Of a stretch of 64,000 bases of DNA, positions 1 through 8,266 are shown piece by piece; the first letter of the stretch is position 1, and each line of letters opens with the position of its first letter. Source of the stretch: JAZKFT01 sp965246935 (GTDB lineage: Bacteria > Bacteroidota > Bacteroidia > Chitinophagales > Chitinophagaceae); assembly GCA_965246935.1 (NCBI GenBank), contig CBDFGC010000007.1:94800-158799 (forward strand). The letters are read 5' to 3'. The notes below the pieces were generated by a model that saw nothing but the letters and a program-made list of their open reading frames with translations, did no database searches and was not told the DNA's origin. A program made the translations under genes and the position numbers.

Positions 1-405
1 TAATATAGGTTTGAATTGAAAATGAAACCGCAGAAATTCTGTGAGTGTCATTTCTTCAATCAACTCCAGATAAGGTGCAGCCATTGCAAGATGACGGTAG
101 TGATGCTCCGGAAGAATTTCGGATTTGTGATTTCGGATTTGTGATGTAAGGTTTGTATCACCCAAATGCTTATTTGTTTCTGCTAACTGATCGGGAAGTA
201 TCAATCCTTCATCTCCGTTCATCATTTGCACCTTTCCCTCCGAAAGCGTAACAGCCCCGGCTAATACCTGTAAAAGTGTGCTTTTCCCACTACCATTGGC
301 ACCGGTAATTGCATAAGCTGTACCTGATTGAAATGTATAATCCAAGTGCCGGAAAATCCAGTTGCGATTGTATCGTTTGCCTAAATTTTGAAGTTCAATA
401 ATCAA
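1..405 (-). CDS. ABC transporter ATP-binding protein, 3' end cut by the window
   Basis: ATPase subunit of an ABC transporter; only the N-terminal part is present because the gene runs off the left edge. Translation from a TTG at 405 gives IIELQNLGKRYNRNWIF, then the Walker A motif GANGSGKST, then the Q-loop region with APYLELIEE followed by FHFQFKP. The last motifs are typical of the short Bacteroidota ABC ATPases; substrate unknown. Start: no ATG fits, and TTG at 405 gives the usual distance to Walker A. Odd: between Walker A and the Q-loop, about 15 extra residues are encoded by a tandem 'stutter' sequence (about 117-160) built of ATCCGAAAT/CACAA words, the kind of sequence otherwise found between genes here. 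The insertion keeps the frame. Confident of the family, not of the function. Confidence 0.85.
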   Translation of the reverse strand, partial: MIIELQNLGKRYNRNWIFRHLDYTFQSGTAYAITGANGSGKSTLLQVLAGAVTLSEGKVQMMNGDEGLILPDQLAETNKHLGDTNLTSQIRNHKSEILPEHHYRHLAMAAPYLELIEEMTLTEFLRFHFQFKPIL

Positions 406-419
406 AGCGGTGAATGGTC

Positions 420-582
420 AATAGTGAATGAGTATCGTGAATCGTCAATCGTGAATGAGAACCGTAATTTTTCAAGCCCGCCTTGTAAGCCGTGGTCTGT
501 TGTCTGAGGTCTGTTTTCGGACTTCCGGTCTTTGAGCTTTGCTGTCTTGCTGACTTCCGGTCTTGCTGACTTCCGGACTTTT
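420..582. repeat. Intergenic stutter-word repeat
   Basis: Non-coding stretch made of short reiterated words: first GTGAATCGTCAATCGTGAATGAG-like units, then GTCTGTTGTCTGAGGTCTG, then TTGCTGACTTCCGGTC repeated and TTCCGGACTTTT. The same GACTTCCGGACTT words occur with opposite polarity at about 7005-7083 and 7164-7213. It separates the ABC ATPase from the YraN-like gene. No promoter or gene could be recognised in it. Confidence 0.6.
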
Positions 583-940
583 AAAACACATCTTCAATCA
601 AAAAGAACTCTATCTGCATGTCCGGCCTGATGATAATGGACAGGATATTAAACTGAATCATCTTCCACTCAGGATGTTGGTATAAATACTCCTCCGCAGC
701 CTCTTTCATTTTATTCAGTTTCTTCGTACTCACACTTTCTTCTGGTAAAATATAACTGCTGCTACGGGTTTTTACTTCAAAAAAATGCAGCACTTTTCCC
801 TGGCTGGCGATGGCATCTACTTCGCAACGGCGGAAACGCCAGTTGCGGACAATCAGGTTATAACCATGTTTTGTTATATAATCAGCTGCAGCATCTTCGC
901 CCTGCTTACCGGTAATGATATGGCTGCCATCTGTACTCAT
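581..940 (-). CDS. UPF0102 (YraN-like) family protein
   Basis: Small protein of the YraN/UPF0102 family, which has a PD-(D/E)XK nuclease-like fold; the cellular role is not established. The N-terminal motif GKQGEDAAADYI is the family hallmark. It is followed by RNWRFRRCEVDAIA (acidic residues of the nuclease-like core) and FFEVKTRSS (the E-x-K pair). At 119 residues it has the normal family length. A longer frame reaches 985, but the extra 15 residues translate a copy of the dispersed AGCGATGCCGACCT repeat, so the ATG at 940 (MSTDGSHIITG) is preferred. Confidence 0.85.
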   Translation of the reverse strand: MSTDGSHIITGKQGEDAAADYITKHGYNLIVRNWRFRRCEVDAIASQGKVLHFFEVKTRSSSYILPEESVSTKKLNKMKEAAEEYLYQHPEWKMIQFNILSIIIRPDMQIEFFLIEDVF

Positions 941-1094
941 TGGTGAATGTTTGCAGGTCGGCATCGCTGATTTGCGATGTAACAATTTTTGAAAACCGGG
1001 TAGCTTGCCCCGATGCCCGGGAATGCCGTCCTTATGAAGCCAGGCTGATCCAATTAATTACACACAGTGGCTAATAACTTCTTTCTAAAAGCGT

Positions 1095-1553
1095 TTACTT
1101 TCTTACTATATCGTTGATGATATGAATATGATGTTTTGTGTGGATGGCAAGAAACCGGATGGTAGGTTTTAAATTCAGCTTCCCAAAAAATGGATGTACA
1201 AAAAAATGATTCTGTTCTAAGGTTTCTAATGCATTGATTTTTTCTTTTGTTTCAGCAATATGAATTTTTAGCGTTTCTGCATTAAAGTCCGTTTTTGGTT
1301 GTACGGATTTCGGTGATTGTACCCTGCCTCTCGGGATTTTTTGTGTGGTGAGTATAAGTGTTCGTATAAAATTAAATTTCCATTGATATTCTGACGGATT
1401 TGACTGTTGCAGATTACTAATAATTGAATTGATTACCAGCAACGCATGCTCAATATGCCAGCCAACCGATCCCTGAGAAATTTGTGGGCTTACCAATCCG
1501 ATCTTAGGGATTTTGTTTTCAAGCTGGCCGATTAATACTGCTAACTTATGCAT
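1095..1553 (-). CDS. DUF1569 family protein (DinB-like helical bundle)
   Basis: Probable DUF1569 protein, related to the DinB/YfiT four-helix-bundle superfamily. Visible signatures are a histidine in GWHIEHALLVIN (about residues 32-43), the family motif HPFFGKLNLK (about 120-129) and a C-terminal HTKHHIHIINDI with several histidines that could bind a metal. Length 152 aa, normal for the family. The role is unknown. It stands alone between the YraN-like gene and rnhA, on the same strand, with non-coding gaps on both sides. Confidence 0.75.
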   Translation of the reverse strand: MHKLAVLIGQLENKIPKIGLVSPQISQGSVGWHIEHALLVINSIISNLQQSNPSEYQWKFNFIRTLILTTQKIPRGRVQSPKSVQPKTDFNAETLKIHIAETKEKINALETLEQNHFFVHPFFGKLNLKPTIRFLAIHTKHHIHIINDIVRK

Positions 1554-1680
1554 GACTTACTGGTATGTTTGGATTTTCTAATGCTATTTCATTCAGGAAC
1601 ATATTCATTTTCGATCTGCCGATTTGTATTCACTGCCCTTTTCCGCTGCTGACTACCTGACTGCCGACTGCTTTTACTTT

Positions 1681-2160
1681 CTACATCAGCAATCCTTCAT
1701 CTTTTTTAAATCCTTCATCAACAAGCCAGGGGCCGTTATCAGCAGCCATCGTAGCTAACTGGTCGCAGCGATTATTGTTTACGTTTTCTGCATGGCCCTT
1801 TACCCAAACAAACCTGATCGTAAAATCCTGTGCTGTCCGATGATATTCCATCCAGAGATCTTTATTCTTCTTACCCCCGCTGAAACCGGTTTGAATCCAT
1901 TTTCGCAACCAGCCTTTCTGCACCGAATTAATCACATACTGGCTATCACTATAGATGGTTACTTCAATACCCTTTTTCTTCAGTGCCTTTAATCCTGTTA
2001 TGGCGGCCAATAGTTCCATCCGGTTATTGGTGGTATGCTTGTAGCCCTGCGACAGTTCTTTGCGATGCGGGCCGGCCAGCAGCACAACGCCAAAGCCGCC
2101 GGGGCCGGGATTTCCACGGGCACTGCCGTCGGTATAGATAACTACCTGCTGTGTGCTCAT
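1681..2160 (-). CDS. rnhA: Ribonuclease HI
   Basis: Degrades the RNA strand of RNA-DNA hybrids in the cytoplasm (primer and R-loop removal). All four catalytic carboxylates are visible: D11 in YTDGSARGNPGPGG, E49 in NNRMEL, D72 in YSDSQY and D133 in NRCDQLA; the histidine of the flexible loop lies in KGHAEN. 159 aa, typical full-length RNase HI. Its start codon overlaps the stop of the upstream lipoprotein gene by 4 bases (2157-2160), so the two are probably translationally coupled in one transcript. Confidence 0.97.
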   Translation of the reverse strand: MSTQQVVIYTDGSARGNPGPGGFGVVLLAGPHRKELSQGYKHTTNNRMELLAAITGLKALKKKGIEVTIYSDSQYVINSVQKGWLRKWIQTGFSGGKKNKDLWMEYHRTAQDFTIRFVWVKGHAENVNNNRCDQLATMAADNGPWLVDEGFKKDEGLLM

Positions 2161-2879
2161 TGTCCTGGAAAAATTTTTAAATCAAACTTCATGATTTCTT
2201 TGCACTGTGGCAGCAGGTATAAATGGTCTAACGGTATATATTTCCGGTGAGCAATGATTTCTTTAGTGGCGCCTTGCTTTTTAAAATAAGCAACCAGCAT
2301 TTTCTGAAATCTTTCAGGCACTGTATGTTCCTTTAGCACAATGCGGTTATGTGTAACTGATTTCAATGCTTTATAAATCATTTCAGAGCAGTATAACTTA
2401 TCGTCTGTATTAATATTATACACCATATCAAACCGGGTATCTGCTGCCTTATATTTCTCAATGGCTATTATCAACGAGTCTCTTTCGGTTGCAGAAATAT
2501 CATAACGATACAATGCACATTTAATATTTTTATCAGGATTTAAAAAAGAGTCAACCGGAGTTATTTCAATCGTATCAGCACCGGGAAGGTTCGGCCCGAT
2601 GTCGTACACAAATTTTTTTCCGTGTTTTTCTGCGATGATACCGGCATGCGAATACGATTTATCCGTTTCGTTTAGCTGGCTTACCTGACTGCTAATAATA
2701 TCATCCGTTAGCCGTACCACCAGGTCTCCATTGTGTGCTGTCCTTTTTAATGAATCCAGGTTTTTCTGTAATTGTTGTTCCCTGGTAAAAAATTTTTGTT
2801 CAGGTATAGCCTGTTCTGATTGGCAGGCAATTAAAAAAATGCACATAACACCAAAAACTACCTTATTTGTAAAACGCAT
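2157..2879 (-). CDS. YiiX-like permuted papain-fold (NlpC/P60 superfamily) lipoprotein
   Basis: Predicted lipoprotein of the YiiX/YebB-like family, circularly permuted papain-like amidase/peptidase relatives. Residues 1-19 form a lipoprotein signal peptide with the lipobox IFLIAC. GDLVVRLTDD (about 53) opens the domain; SHAGI supplies the catalytic histidine and KLYCSEMIYKAL the catalytic cysteine, so the enzyme looks intact. 240 aa. The substrate is unknown; relatives act on cell-wall peptides or lipids. Overlaps rnhA by 4 bases. Confidence 0.85.
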   Translation of the reverse strand: MRFTNKVVFGVMCIFLIACQSEQAIPEQKFFTREQQLQKNLDSLKRTAHNGDLVVRLTDDIISSQVSQLNETDKSYSHAGIIAEKHGKKFVYDIGPNLPGADTIEITPVDSFLNPDKNIKCALYRYDISATERDSLIIAIEKYKAADTRFDMVYNINTDDKLYCSEMIYKALKSVTHNRIVLKEHTVPERFQKMLVAYFKKQGATKEIIAHRKYIPLDHLYLLPQCKEIMKFDLKIFPGQ

Positions 2880-2908
2880 TTATTTTTTGTAAAACGATAC
2901 AGTGAAAA

Positions 2909-2944
2909 ATTTTAAAAGCCCCTTGTTAAAGGGGCTTTTAAAAA
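2909..2944 (-). terminator. Rho-independent terminator
   Basis: Perfect 15 bp hairpin (arms 2910-2924 and 2929-2943) with GC core AAGGGGC/GCCCCTT, a three-base loop and flanking A/T tracts. It lies 3' of the minus-strand gene ending at 3001 and 5' of the YiiX-like gene, so it most likely ends the former. The symmetric A/T tracts would allow activity on both strands. Confidence 0.8.
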
Positions 2945-3000
2945 TAGCGTAAAGTAAAATTCTTATGCATTAAATAATCTTCGAAGCATAAACTCTTGTT

Positions 3001-3447
3001 TTAATAAGGATTTATATACACATAAACTCCATCATCATAATTTAAGCTTGATAAAGAAACAATTTGATTCACTGGCCCAGTATTAGTAATTACATATGAT
3101 CCAAGAAGGGTGCCACTCAGATCATAAACAGTTACTATATCACTACCTGCAGTTCTTGGTGCATCAAAGTAAATTCGAGCCGCTACATTTGGGTAGGCAT
3201 TGGCATAAAAAACGTCACCGGAAACAGCTCCTAAAGGGCCTGAGGGGGGAATACTTGAAGTGGTAACATAAGTAGTATTGGGTGGAGTAAATATACGAAG
3301 TGATGCCACAGTTCGATGTGAACCAGTACTGTTTTCAACATAGTAATATATGTGTGCTGGAGCCTTAAATTTCATAAGTCTACCTGAAGTGAAACTACTA
3401 AAGGTAAAGAGTACCAATAGTAAGATTGTTGAACGGATAATTTTCAT
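3001..3447 (-). CDS. Secreted hypothetical protein
   Basis: Unrecognised exported protein of 148 aa. From the ATG at 3447 the protein begins MKIIRSTILLLVLFTFSSFTS, a clear signal peptide; the frame extends upstream to 3519 but the extra 24 residues precede the signal peptide and are unlikely to be translated. The mature part is rich in Tyr, Val, Thr and Pro with short beta-strand-like stretches (ASLRIFTPPN, IVTVYDLSGTLLGSYVITN) and no cysteine. YDLSGTLLGS resembles the strand pattern of bacterial sorting or Ig-like domains, but no family can be named. Followed by a strong terminator. Confidence 0.65.
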   Translation of the reverse strand: MKIIRSTILLLVLFTFSSFTSGRLMKFKAPAHIYYYVENSTGSHRTVASLRIFTPPNTTYVTTSSIPPSGPLGAVSGDVFYANAYPNVAARIYFDAPRTAGSDIVTVYDLSGTLLGSYVITNTGPVNQIVSLSSLNYDDGVYVYINPY

Positions 3448-3609
3448 GATTTTTTTATTAATAGTTAAAAAAAACTTTGTTTGCAATTCTTGAGTTTCTA
3501 CACTTCTAATAGCTTGCATTTCAGAAAGAGTCCGCTAAAAACTTATGCCTGCCAATATTTTCTAATTTAACCTTAAATAACCTACGTAAGCTTGAGTAGT
3601 TAAAATTAC

Positions 3610-4410
3610 TTATTTACGTCCAAATGCTAGGCTATCAATACCTACTACCCCAGGAAAATTAGTGCCTGAATTACCACCATAAATGCCTGCATCATTACTC
3701 ATATACCGAAAAGCAAAACGACCATTACGAATACTGTCTCCCGGAATTCCAGCCAAAACAATTTTATATTTGGTCCAGATTTCGGGATAGCCCCCTGGAT
3801 CGTTATTAGCATATCCGGCATTAATATCCCGTAGCAAGGTAGTAAAGCTTCCTGTGGAAGTAGTTCCACCGCCAACGTTAGCTGTTCCATCCGTAAAGTT
3901 TGCTCTCACTTGCATCCGGTCTTTTAAGTAAATGGAATAACTAGCATCAAATACGGCACGTGTGTAGAACATAATCGAATCACCATTCCGCATTGGTAAT
4001 TGTGGCGAAATTAACCAAGCACTAATATCAGCAGAGCCATTGACATCATTACCTGCTGTTACATCGCAGCTAACAAAATCATTAGGTGTAAAATGTGCAG
4101 AATAAGCAGGAAATCCGTAAAAGCTCACGTTTGTGCCCAATTTTGTAATTGTTTGTCCCTGTCCCTGCGACGCTTCGTACCTGCCTTGCCGCCAGCCGCT
4201 TTGGCCAATAGGATAACTGTTATTTCTAAATACCCAGCCTTTTGCTGTTAAGTTGCCAACGCTGTCAAATTCCTCTACAAAGGAGGCAGATTTCGTAACG
4301 CCAGGCAGTGGTGGGTTCGGTAAAGTAACGTCATCCTTACGGCACGAGATGACCACTAACATGATCAAAGAAAGGATGCCGGCGGAAAATAATATGTTTT
4401 TGCGTTTCAT
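3610..4410 (-). CDS. Lipoprotein with choice-of-anchor-J-like domain
   Basis: 266 aa lipoprotein: signal peptide with lipobox VVISC (residues 19-23). After a Pro-rich linker comes one domain starting FVEEFDSVGNLTAKGWVFRN and containing SAWLISPQLPMRNGDSIMFYTRA. This is the layout of cleaved-adhesin/choice-of-anchor-J domains, which are jelly-roll carbohydrate- or surface-binding modules in Bacteroidota. Sequence order and motifs match the next gene upstream on the strand (4449-5213), so the pair are paralogues. Probably displayed on the outer membrane surface; ligand unknown. Confidence 0.75.
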   Translation of the reverse strand: MKRKNILFSAGILSLIMLVVISCRKDDVTLPNPPLPGVTKSASFVEEFDSVGNLTAKGWVFRNNSYPIGQSGWRQGRYEASQGQGQTITKLGTNVSFYGFPAYSAHFTPNDFVSCDVTAGNDVNGSADISAWLISPQLPMRNGDSIMFYTRAVFDASYSIYLKDRMQVRANFTDGTANVGGGTTSTGSFTTLLRDINAGYANNDPGGYPEIWTKYKIVLAGIPGDSIRNGRFAFRYMSNDAGIYGGNSGTNFPGVVGIDSLAFGRK

Positions 4411-4448
4411 ATGTTCAGTTTTAATACAACGATCATAAAAGCCCGGGC

Positions 4449-5213
4449 TTAATGACTTACAGATTTATAAGTAACGTAATCAATCGCAATTCCGTTTCCG
4501 TTGGCAGCGCCGCCTGCAGGATCAATACCGGCATTTTCCACAAAATACCGGAATGCAAAACGACCTCTTGTTGGTTTGTTTAAGCCAAATACAGTAGCTT
4601 CAAAACGGGTCCAGCGGTTTGGGTATGCCAGGGGCTCCGGAATTAATGAATTGCTGTAAAGGTAAGTTGGGTTAATATCCAGTATCAGAGAGGTAAAATC
4701 ACCGGAACTTGTACCACTACCATTAGATAATCCATCATTTAACGTATTCAGCCGCACTTGTAACCGGTTACCAAAATCTGTTGAGTCACCAGGTGTTGCA
4801 CTCGCCGGAAATTCCAGGCATCTTGTGTAAAAAATAATTTTATCGCCGTTTTGCATTGTTACCGGCGGCGAAATAAGCCAGTTACTGATTGTGCCAAAGG
4901 TAGTAGAGGTATAATCGGCCCCAACGAAGCCGGCATGGCTGCCATTGCTGGAATAAGGTGAAAACCAGGGAACCACATCACCTCCCTGCTGCCACACATT
5001 CGGGCCCTTGGGAATACTTACATTCGATAGTTTCCATCCCCTCGCCAAAGCAGAAGATAGGGTATCGAATTCCTCCACGAATGATTGATTTGGAACAGCG
5101 GGCAGGTCAAGATTTTTATCGTCGACACAAGATGTAAGAAGCGTTAATGCGATGCCGACGCCCGACAGCACTTTACATAGATATTGTTTGGTTGAAAACG
5201 AATCACAACTCAT
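4449..5213 (-). CDS. Lipoprotein with choice-of-anchor-J-like domain, paralogue of the next gene
   Basis: 254 aa lipoprotein starting at the ATG at 5213: signal peptide ending LLTSC (lipobox), then FVEEFDTLSSALARGWKLSN and NWLISPPVTMQNGDKIIFYTRC, colinear with FVEEFD...SAWLISP...NGDSIMFYTR of the protein encoded at 3610-4410. Both end in RGRFAFRYF/Y...DAG-type segments. The frame is open to 5333, but the 40 extra residues precede a normal signal peptide and are rejected. The two genes are 38 bases apart and probably co-transcribed, so they may form a surface pair. Binding target unknown. Confidence 0.75.
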   Translation of the reverse strand: MSCDSFSTKQYLCKVLSGVGIALTLLTSCVDDKNLDLPAVPNQSFVEEFDTLSSALARGWKLSNVSIPKGPNVWQQGGDVVPWFSPYSSNGSHAGFVGADYTSTTFGTISNWLISPPVTMQNGDKIIFYTRCLEFPASATPGDSTDFGNRLQVRLNTLNDGLSNGSGTSSGDFTSLILDINPTYLYSNSLIPEPLAYPNRWTRFEATVFGLNKPTRGRFAFRYFVENAGIDPAGGAANGNGIAIDYVTYKSVSH

Positions 5214-5338
5214 AGTGTAGCGGTTAGTCTGTACAGAAATTATTGCGGTGAAATTAAGGAATTGTTCCAAACTGAAAAAAAATGTTAAAGGCAAAGGCAT
5301 TGATAAATACTGGTTTTCAGACTTGATGGACACCTTTT

Positions 5339-6979
5339 CTATACCTGAAATACTCCTGTTTTTAAACTGTGCTTTACCGGGGCCTGGTTTGCTGCTGCAA
5401 TGGCTTCGGCAATATATAGCCGGGTTTGCACCGGGTCAATTATTTCATCCACCCAAAGCCGGGCGGCTGCGTAATACGGGGTTGTCTGTTGTTGATACCG
5501 TTGCGTAATCTTTTCCAGTAACTGTTTTTCATCCTGTTCAGCTATTTCATTGCCCTTCGCCTTTAAACCAGCCACTTGTATTTGCAACAGGGTTTTGGCA
5601 GCCTGCTCTCCACCCATCACCGCTATTTTGGCTGTGGGCCAGGCATATATAAACCGGGGGTCGTAAGCCTTGCCGCACATGGCATAATTACCTGCACCAT
5701 AGCTATTGCCAATGATAATGGTAAATTTGGGAACAATACTGTTAGCCACTGCATTTACCATCTTGGCGCCGTCTTTAATAATTCCGGAGTGTTCGCTACG
5801 GCTGCCTACCATAAAGCCGGTAACATCCTGTAAAAAAAGCAGTGGAATCTTTTTCTGATTACAGTTCAATATAAACCGGGCTGCTTTGTCGGCACTATCG
5901 TTGTAGATAACGCCACCTAATTGCATTTCTGCACCGCTGCCGGCTTTTTTTGCTTTTACAATCAGCCGCTGATTTGCGACAATACCAACGGCCCATCCAT
6001 CAATCCGGGCATAACCGCACACAATGGTTTTGCCATAATCTTTTTTAAATTCGTCTAACTCCGAATGGTCAACGATTCTTTCAATAATTTCCCGGATATC
6101 GTACGGTTTTTTATTTCCTTCCGGAAAATAACTGTACAATTCATCCGGATTTTTTTTTGGTAATGCCGGTTGAACCCGGTTGAAACCTGCACTATCCGGG
6201 GCTGGTAGCCGGCCCATCATTTTTTTAATATAGTCCAGGCATTCCCGTTCTGATTCAAATTTATAATCAGCAATCCCACTAATCCCGGTATGGGTGCTGG
6301 CTCCGCCCAGTGTTTCAACGTCTACCTCTTCGCCAATAGCTGCTTTTACCAGGTAAGGGCCGGCCAAAAATATAGAGCCGTTGTCTGCTACCATCAATGT
6401 TTCATCACTCATAATAGGCAGGTAAGCGCCACCGGCTACACAGGCACCCATTACCGCTGCAATCTGGGTAATGCCCATAGCGCTCATTTGGGCATTGTTG
6501 CGAAAAATGCGTCCAAAATGTTCTTTATCCGGAAAAATTTCATCTTGCATAGGCAGGTACACACCGGCGCTGTCAACCAGGTAAATAACAGGCAGGCGGT
6601 TTTCCATGGCAATTTCCTGCATGCGCAGGTTTTTTTTGCCGGTAATGGGAAACCAGGCGCCCGCTTTCACGGTTTGGTCGTTGGCCACTACCACGCATTG
6701 CCTGCCACTTACATATCCGATGCCCGATACCGTGCCACCTGCCGGGCACCCACCTTCGGTTTCATACATTTCGTAGCCTGCAAATGCGCCTATTTCAATA
6801 AAGGGTTTATCGGTATCTAATAAATAAGAGAGCCGTTCCCGGGCAGTGAGCTTGTTACGTTCGTGCTGGCGGGCAATGGCTTTTTTGCCGCCCCCATCAT
6901 AAATCGTTTCCAGTTTTTTTCGCATTTGGCTTAGCAACAGGCGCATGGCATCATCGTTGCGATTATGTTCCAGGTTCAT
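5339..6979 (-). CDS. Acyl-CoA carboxylase, carboxyltransferase (beta) subunit, methylcrotonoyl-CoA carboxylase type
   Basis: Carboxyltransferase subunit of a biotin-dependent acyl-CoA carboxylase, transferring carboxylate from biotin to the acyl-CoA. The N-terminal half has VVANDQTVKAGAWFP, GVYLPMQDEIFPDKEHFGRI and the oxyanion region GACVAGGAYLP; the C-terminal half has GYARIDGWAVGIVANQ, FLQDVTGFMVG and GNSYGAGNYAMCGKAY. These favour methylcrotonoyl-CoA carboxylase (leucine degradation) over propionyl-CoA or acetyl-CoA carboxylase. 546 aa from the ATG at 6979. The frame is open to 7084, but those 35 residues (repeats of SGLS, RTSGLSF) translate intergenic stutter repeats. No biotin-carboxylase gene is next to it. 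Confidence 0.9.
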   Translation of the reverse strand: MNLEHNRNDDAMRLLLSQMRKKLETIYDGGGKKAIARQHERNKLTARERLSYLLDTDKPFIEIGAFAGYEMYETEGGCPAGGTVSGIGYVSGRQCVVVANDQTVKAGAWFPITGKKNLRMQEIAMENRLPVIYLVDSAGVYLPMQDEIFPDKEHFGRIFRNNAQMSAMGITQIAAVMGACVAGGAYLPIMSDETLMVADNGSIFLAGPYLVKAAIGEEVDVETLGGASTHTGISGIADYKFESERECLDYIKKMMGRLPAPDSAGFNRVQPALPKKNPDELYSYFPEGNKKPYDIREIIERIVDHSELDEFKKDYGKTIVCGYARIDGWAVGIVANQRLIVKAKKAGSGAEMQLGGVIYNDSADKAARFILNCNQKKIPLLFLQDVTGFMVGSRSEHSGIIKDGAKMVNAVANSIVPKFTIIIGNSYGAGNYAMCGKAYDPRFIYAWPTAKIAVMGGEQAAKTLLQIQVAGLKAKGNEIAEQDEKQLLEKITQRYQQQTTPYYAAARLWVDEIIDPVQTRLYIAEAIAAANQAPVKHSLKTGVFQV

Positions 6980-7002
6980 AGGGCGAAAATAAGATACAGA
7001 AT

Positions 7003-7213
7003 ACAGTCCGGAAGTCGGAAAGTCAGAAAGACCAGAAAATGAAAGACCGGAAGTCCGGAAGACGGAAAGACCAGAAGAGGACACTTGGTAAATACCATTA
7101 TAGCTTTATAAAATAAGTTTAATAAAAATTCAGGAATTTTTGGCAAGCGCTTATATTCGGTCTCTAAAACTTACGGACTTCCTGACTTTCGGACTTTACA
7201 GACTTTCAGACTA
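7003..7213. repeat. Inverted stutter-word repeat between divergent genes
   Basis: Left part (7005-7083) repeats GTCCGGAAGTCGGAAAGTC/GAAAGACCAGAA words; right part (7164-7213) carries the complementary words ACTTACGGACTTCCTGACTTTCGGACTT. An A/T-rich spacer of about 80 bases separates them. It occupies the whole gap between the carboxylase and DinB genes, which are transcribed divergently, so their promoters must lie in the spacer or in the repeat itself. Same words as at 480-582. Confidence 0.6.
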
Positions 7214-7218
7214 ATCTT

Positions 7219-7692
7219 ATGCTTCTACCCCGCTTATTAAAATCGTATGATGAATTGCACCACGGCGACTGCTGGATTGACTATAATGCCGTAAACGTTA
7301 TCAATAATATTACTGCACAGCAAGCCTTAAAAAAAGGATATGAAGAAGGCAATACCATCTGGCAATTGGTAAACCACTTGTCCTATTGGCGGATGCGGGT
7401 AGGCAACCGGTTACTGTATGGAAAAGATGTGCCGCCACCCGGCGACGACTTCTTTCTACCGGAAGATATCAGCGAGGCTAACTGGCAGCAAACCAGGGAT
7501 GCATTTCAGGCAGCTTACGAATTTGTATATCAGGCTATTTTGAATTTTGACGAAAAGAAGTTAGACGAGATTATTCAGGGATGCGAAACCAGTTATTATA
7601 AACAAATTGCCGGAACGATCCAGCATGATGCATTTCATTTAGGACAAATTGTGCTTTTGGCAAGGGCGCAGGGAATAGCAGTTTCCGGTTGA
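7219..7692 (+). CDS. DinB family protein
   Basis: 157 aa member of the DinB/YfiT four-helix-bundle superfamily, proteins that usually bind a divalent metal through three histidines and sometimes act as thiol transferases. NHLSYWRMRV (about residues 53-62) gives the first histidine and IQHDAFHLGQIVLLARAQG (near the C-terminus) the other two. Function unknown. It starts just after a stutter-repeat block. Confidence 0.85.
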   Translation: MLLPRLLKSYDELHHGDCWIDYNAVNVINNITAQQALKKGYEEGNTIWQLVNHLSYWRMRVGNRLLYGKDVPPPGDDFFLPEDISEANWQQTRDAFQAAYEFVYQAILNFDEKKLDEIIQGCETSYYKQIAGTIQHDAFHLGQIVLLARAQGIAVSG

Positions 7693-7873
7693 AAAGATAT
7701 GAGATATGAGTTGTGAGATATAAGATAGTCAGTTACGATCTGTCGTCTATGGTCCATGGTCCGTTGTCCGCCGTTTGAATTCATTTGGCATTTCGCCTGA
7801 TTGCAGTTACATTTGCGCCTCCAAAAATTAAAAATGATGCCTGGTTGCAGTCAGGCTGAAAAAACTCCGTAAT

Positions 7874-8122
7874 ATGAAACAAGGAATTCACCCGCAGGGA
7901 TACCGCCTGGTTGTTTTTAAGGATATGAGCAACGGCGAAGCGTTCATCGGCAAAAGTACCGCACAAACAAGAGAAACCATTCAGTGGGAAGATGGTAAAG
8001 AATACCCGGTTATAAAACTGGAAGTTTCCAATACTTCTCATCCGTTTTATACAGGCAAAAATATTCTGTTGGATACAGCAGGACGTATTGATAAATTCAA
8101 TAAACGCTACGCAAAAAAATAA
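7874..8122 (+). CDS. rpmE2: Ribosomal protein bL31, type B (zinc-free)
   Basis: Large-subunit ribosomal protein bL31. The start MKQGIHPQGYRLVVFKD and end SHPFYTGKNILLDTAGRIDKFNKRY match the B-type (YkgM-like) form. There is no cysteine in the 82 residues, so the zinc ribbon of the C+ form is absent; this is the usual and often only bL31 in Bacteroidota. Single gene with its own strong terminator directly downstream. Confidence 0.96.
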   Translation: MKQGIHPQGYRLVVFKDMSNGEAFIGKSTAQTRETIQWEDGKEYPVIKLEVSNTSHPFYTGKNILLDTAGRIDKFNKRYAKK

Positions 8123-8139
8123 TTCGTTTTTAATAAGAG

Positions 8140-8172
8140 AGCCCTCAATTGTAATACAGTTGAGGGCTTTTC
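8140..8172 (+). terminator. Rho-independent terminator of bL31B
   Basis: Stem AGCCCTCAA/TTGAGGGCT with a short A/T-rich loop, followed by TTTT, 18 bases after the bL31B stop codon. Confidence 0.85.
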
Positions 8173-8178
8173 AGTTTT

Positions 8179-8254
8179 AAGTTGCCAACTTTTGGAAAGT
8201 TGGCAACTTTGTATAAACAGAACCCTTGAAGGGATTTGAGAACCCTTTAAGGGT
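8179..8254. repeat. Two back-to-back palindromic repeats
   Basis: First, a perfect 14 bp hairpin AAGTTGCCAACTTT-TGG-AAAGTTGGCAACTT (8179-8209). Second, an imperfect palindrome AACCCTTGAAGGG / ACCCTTTAAGGGT (about 8220-8250). Both look like small dispersed palindromes common between Bacteroidota genes. They sit directly upstream of the GlmU-like gene, where they would appear in its leader RNA. Confidence 0.65.
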
Positions 8255-8266
8255 AGAACAGGCAAT

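Noticed and set aside
6980..7084. N-terminal extension of the carboxylase subunit
   Set aside because: The 35 extra residues translate stutter repeats; the family length and start agree with ATG 6979.
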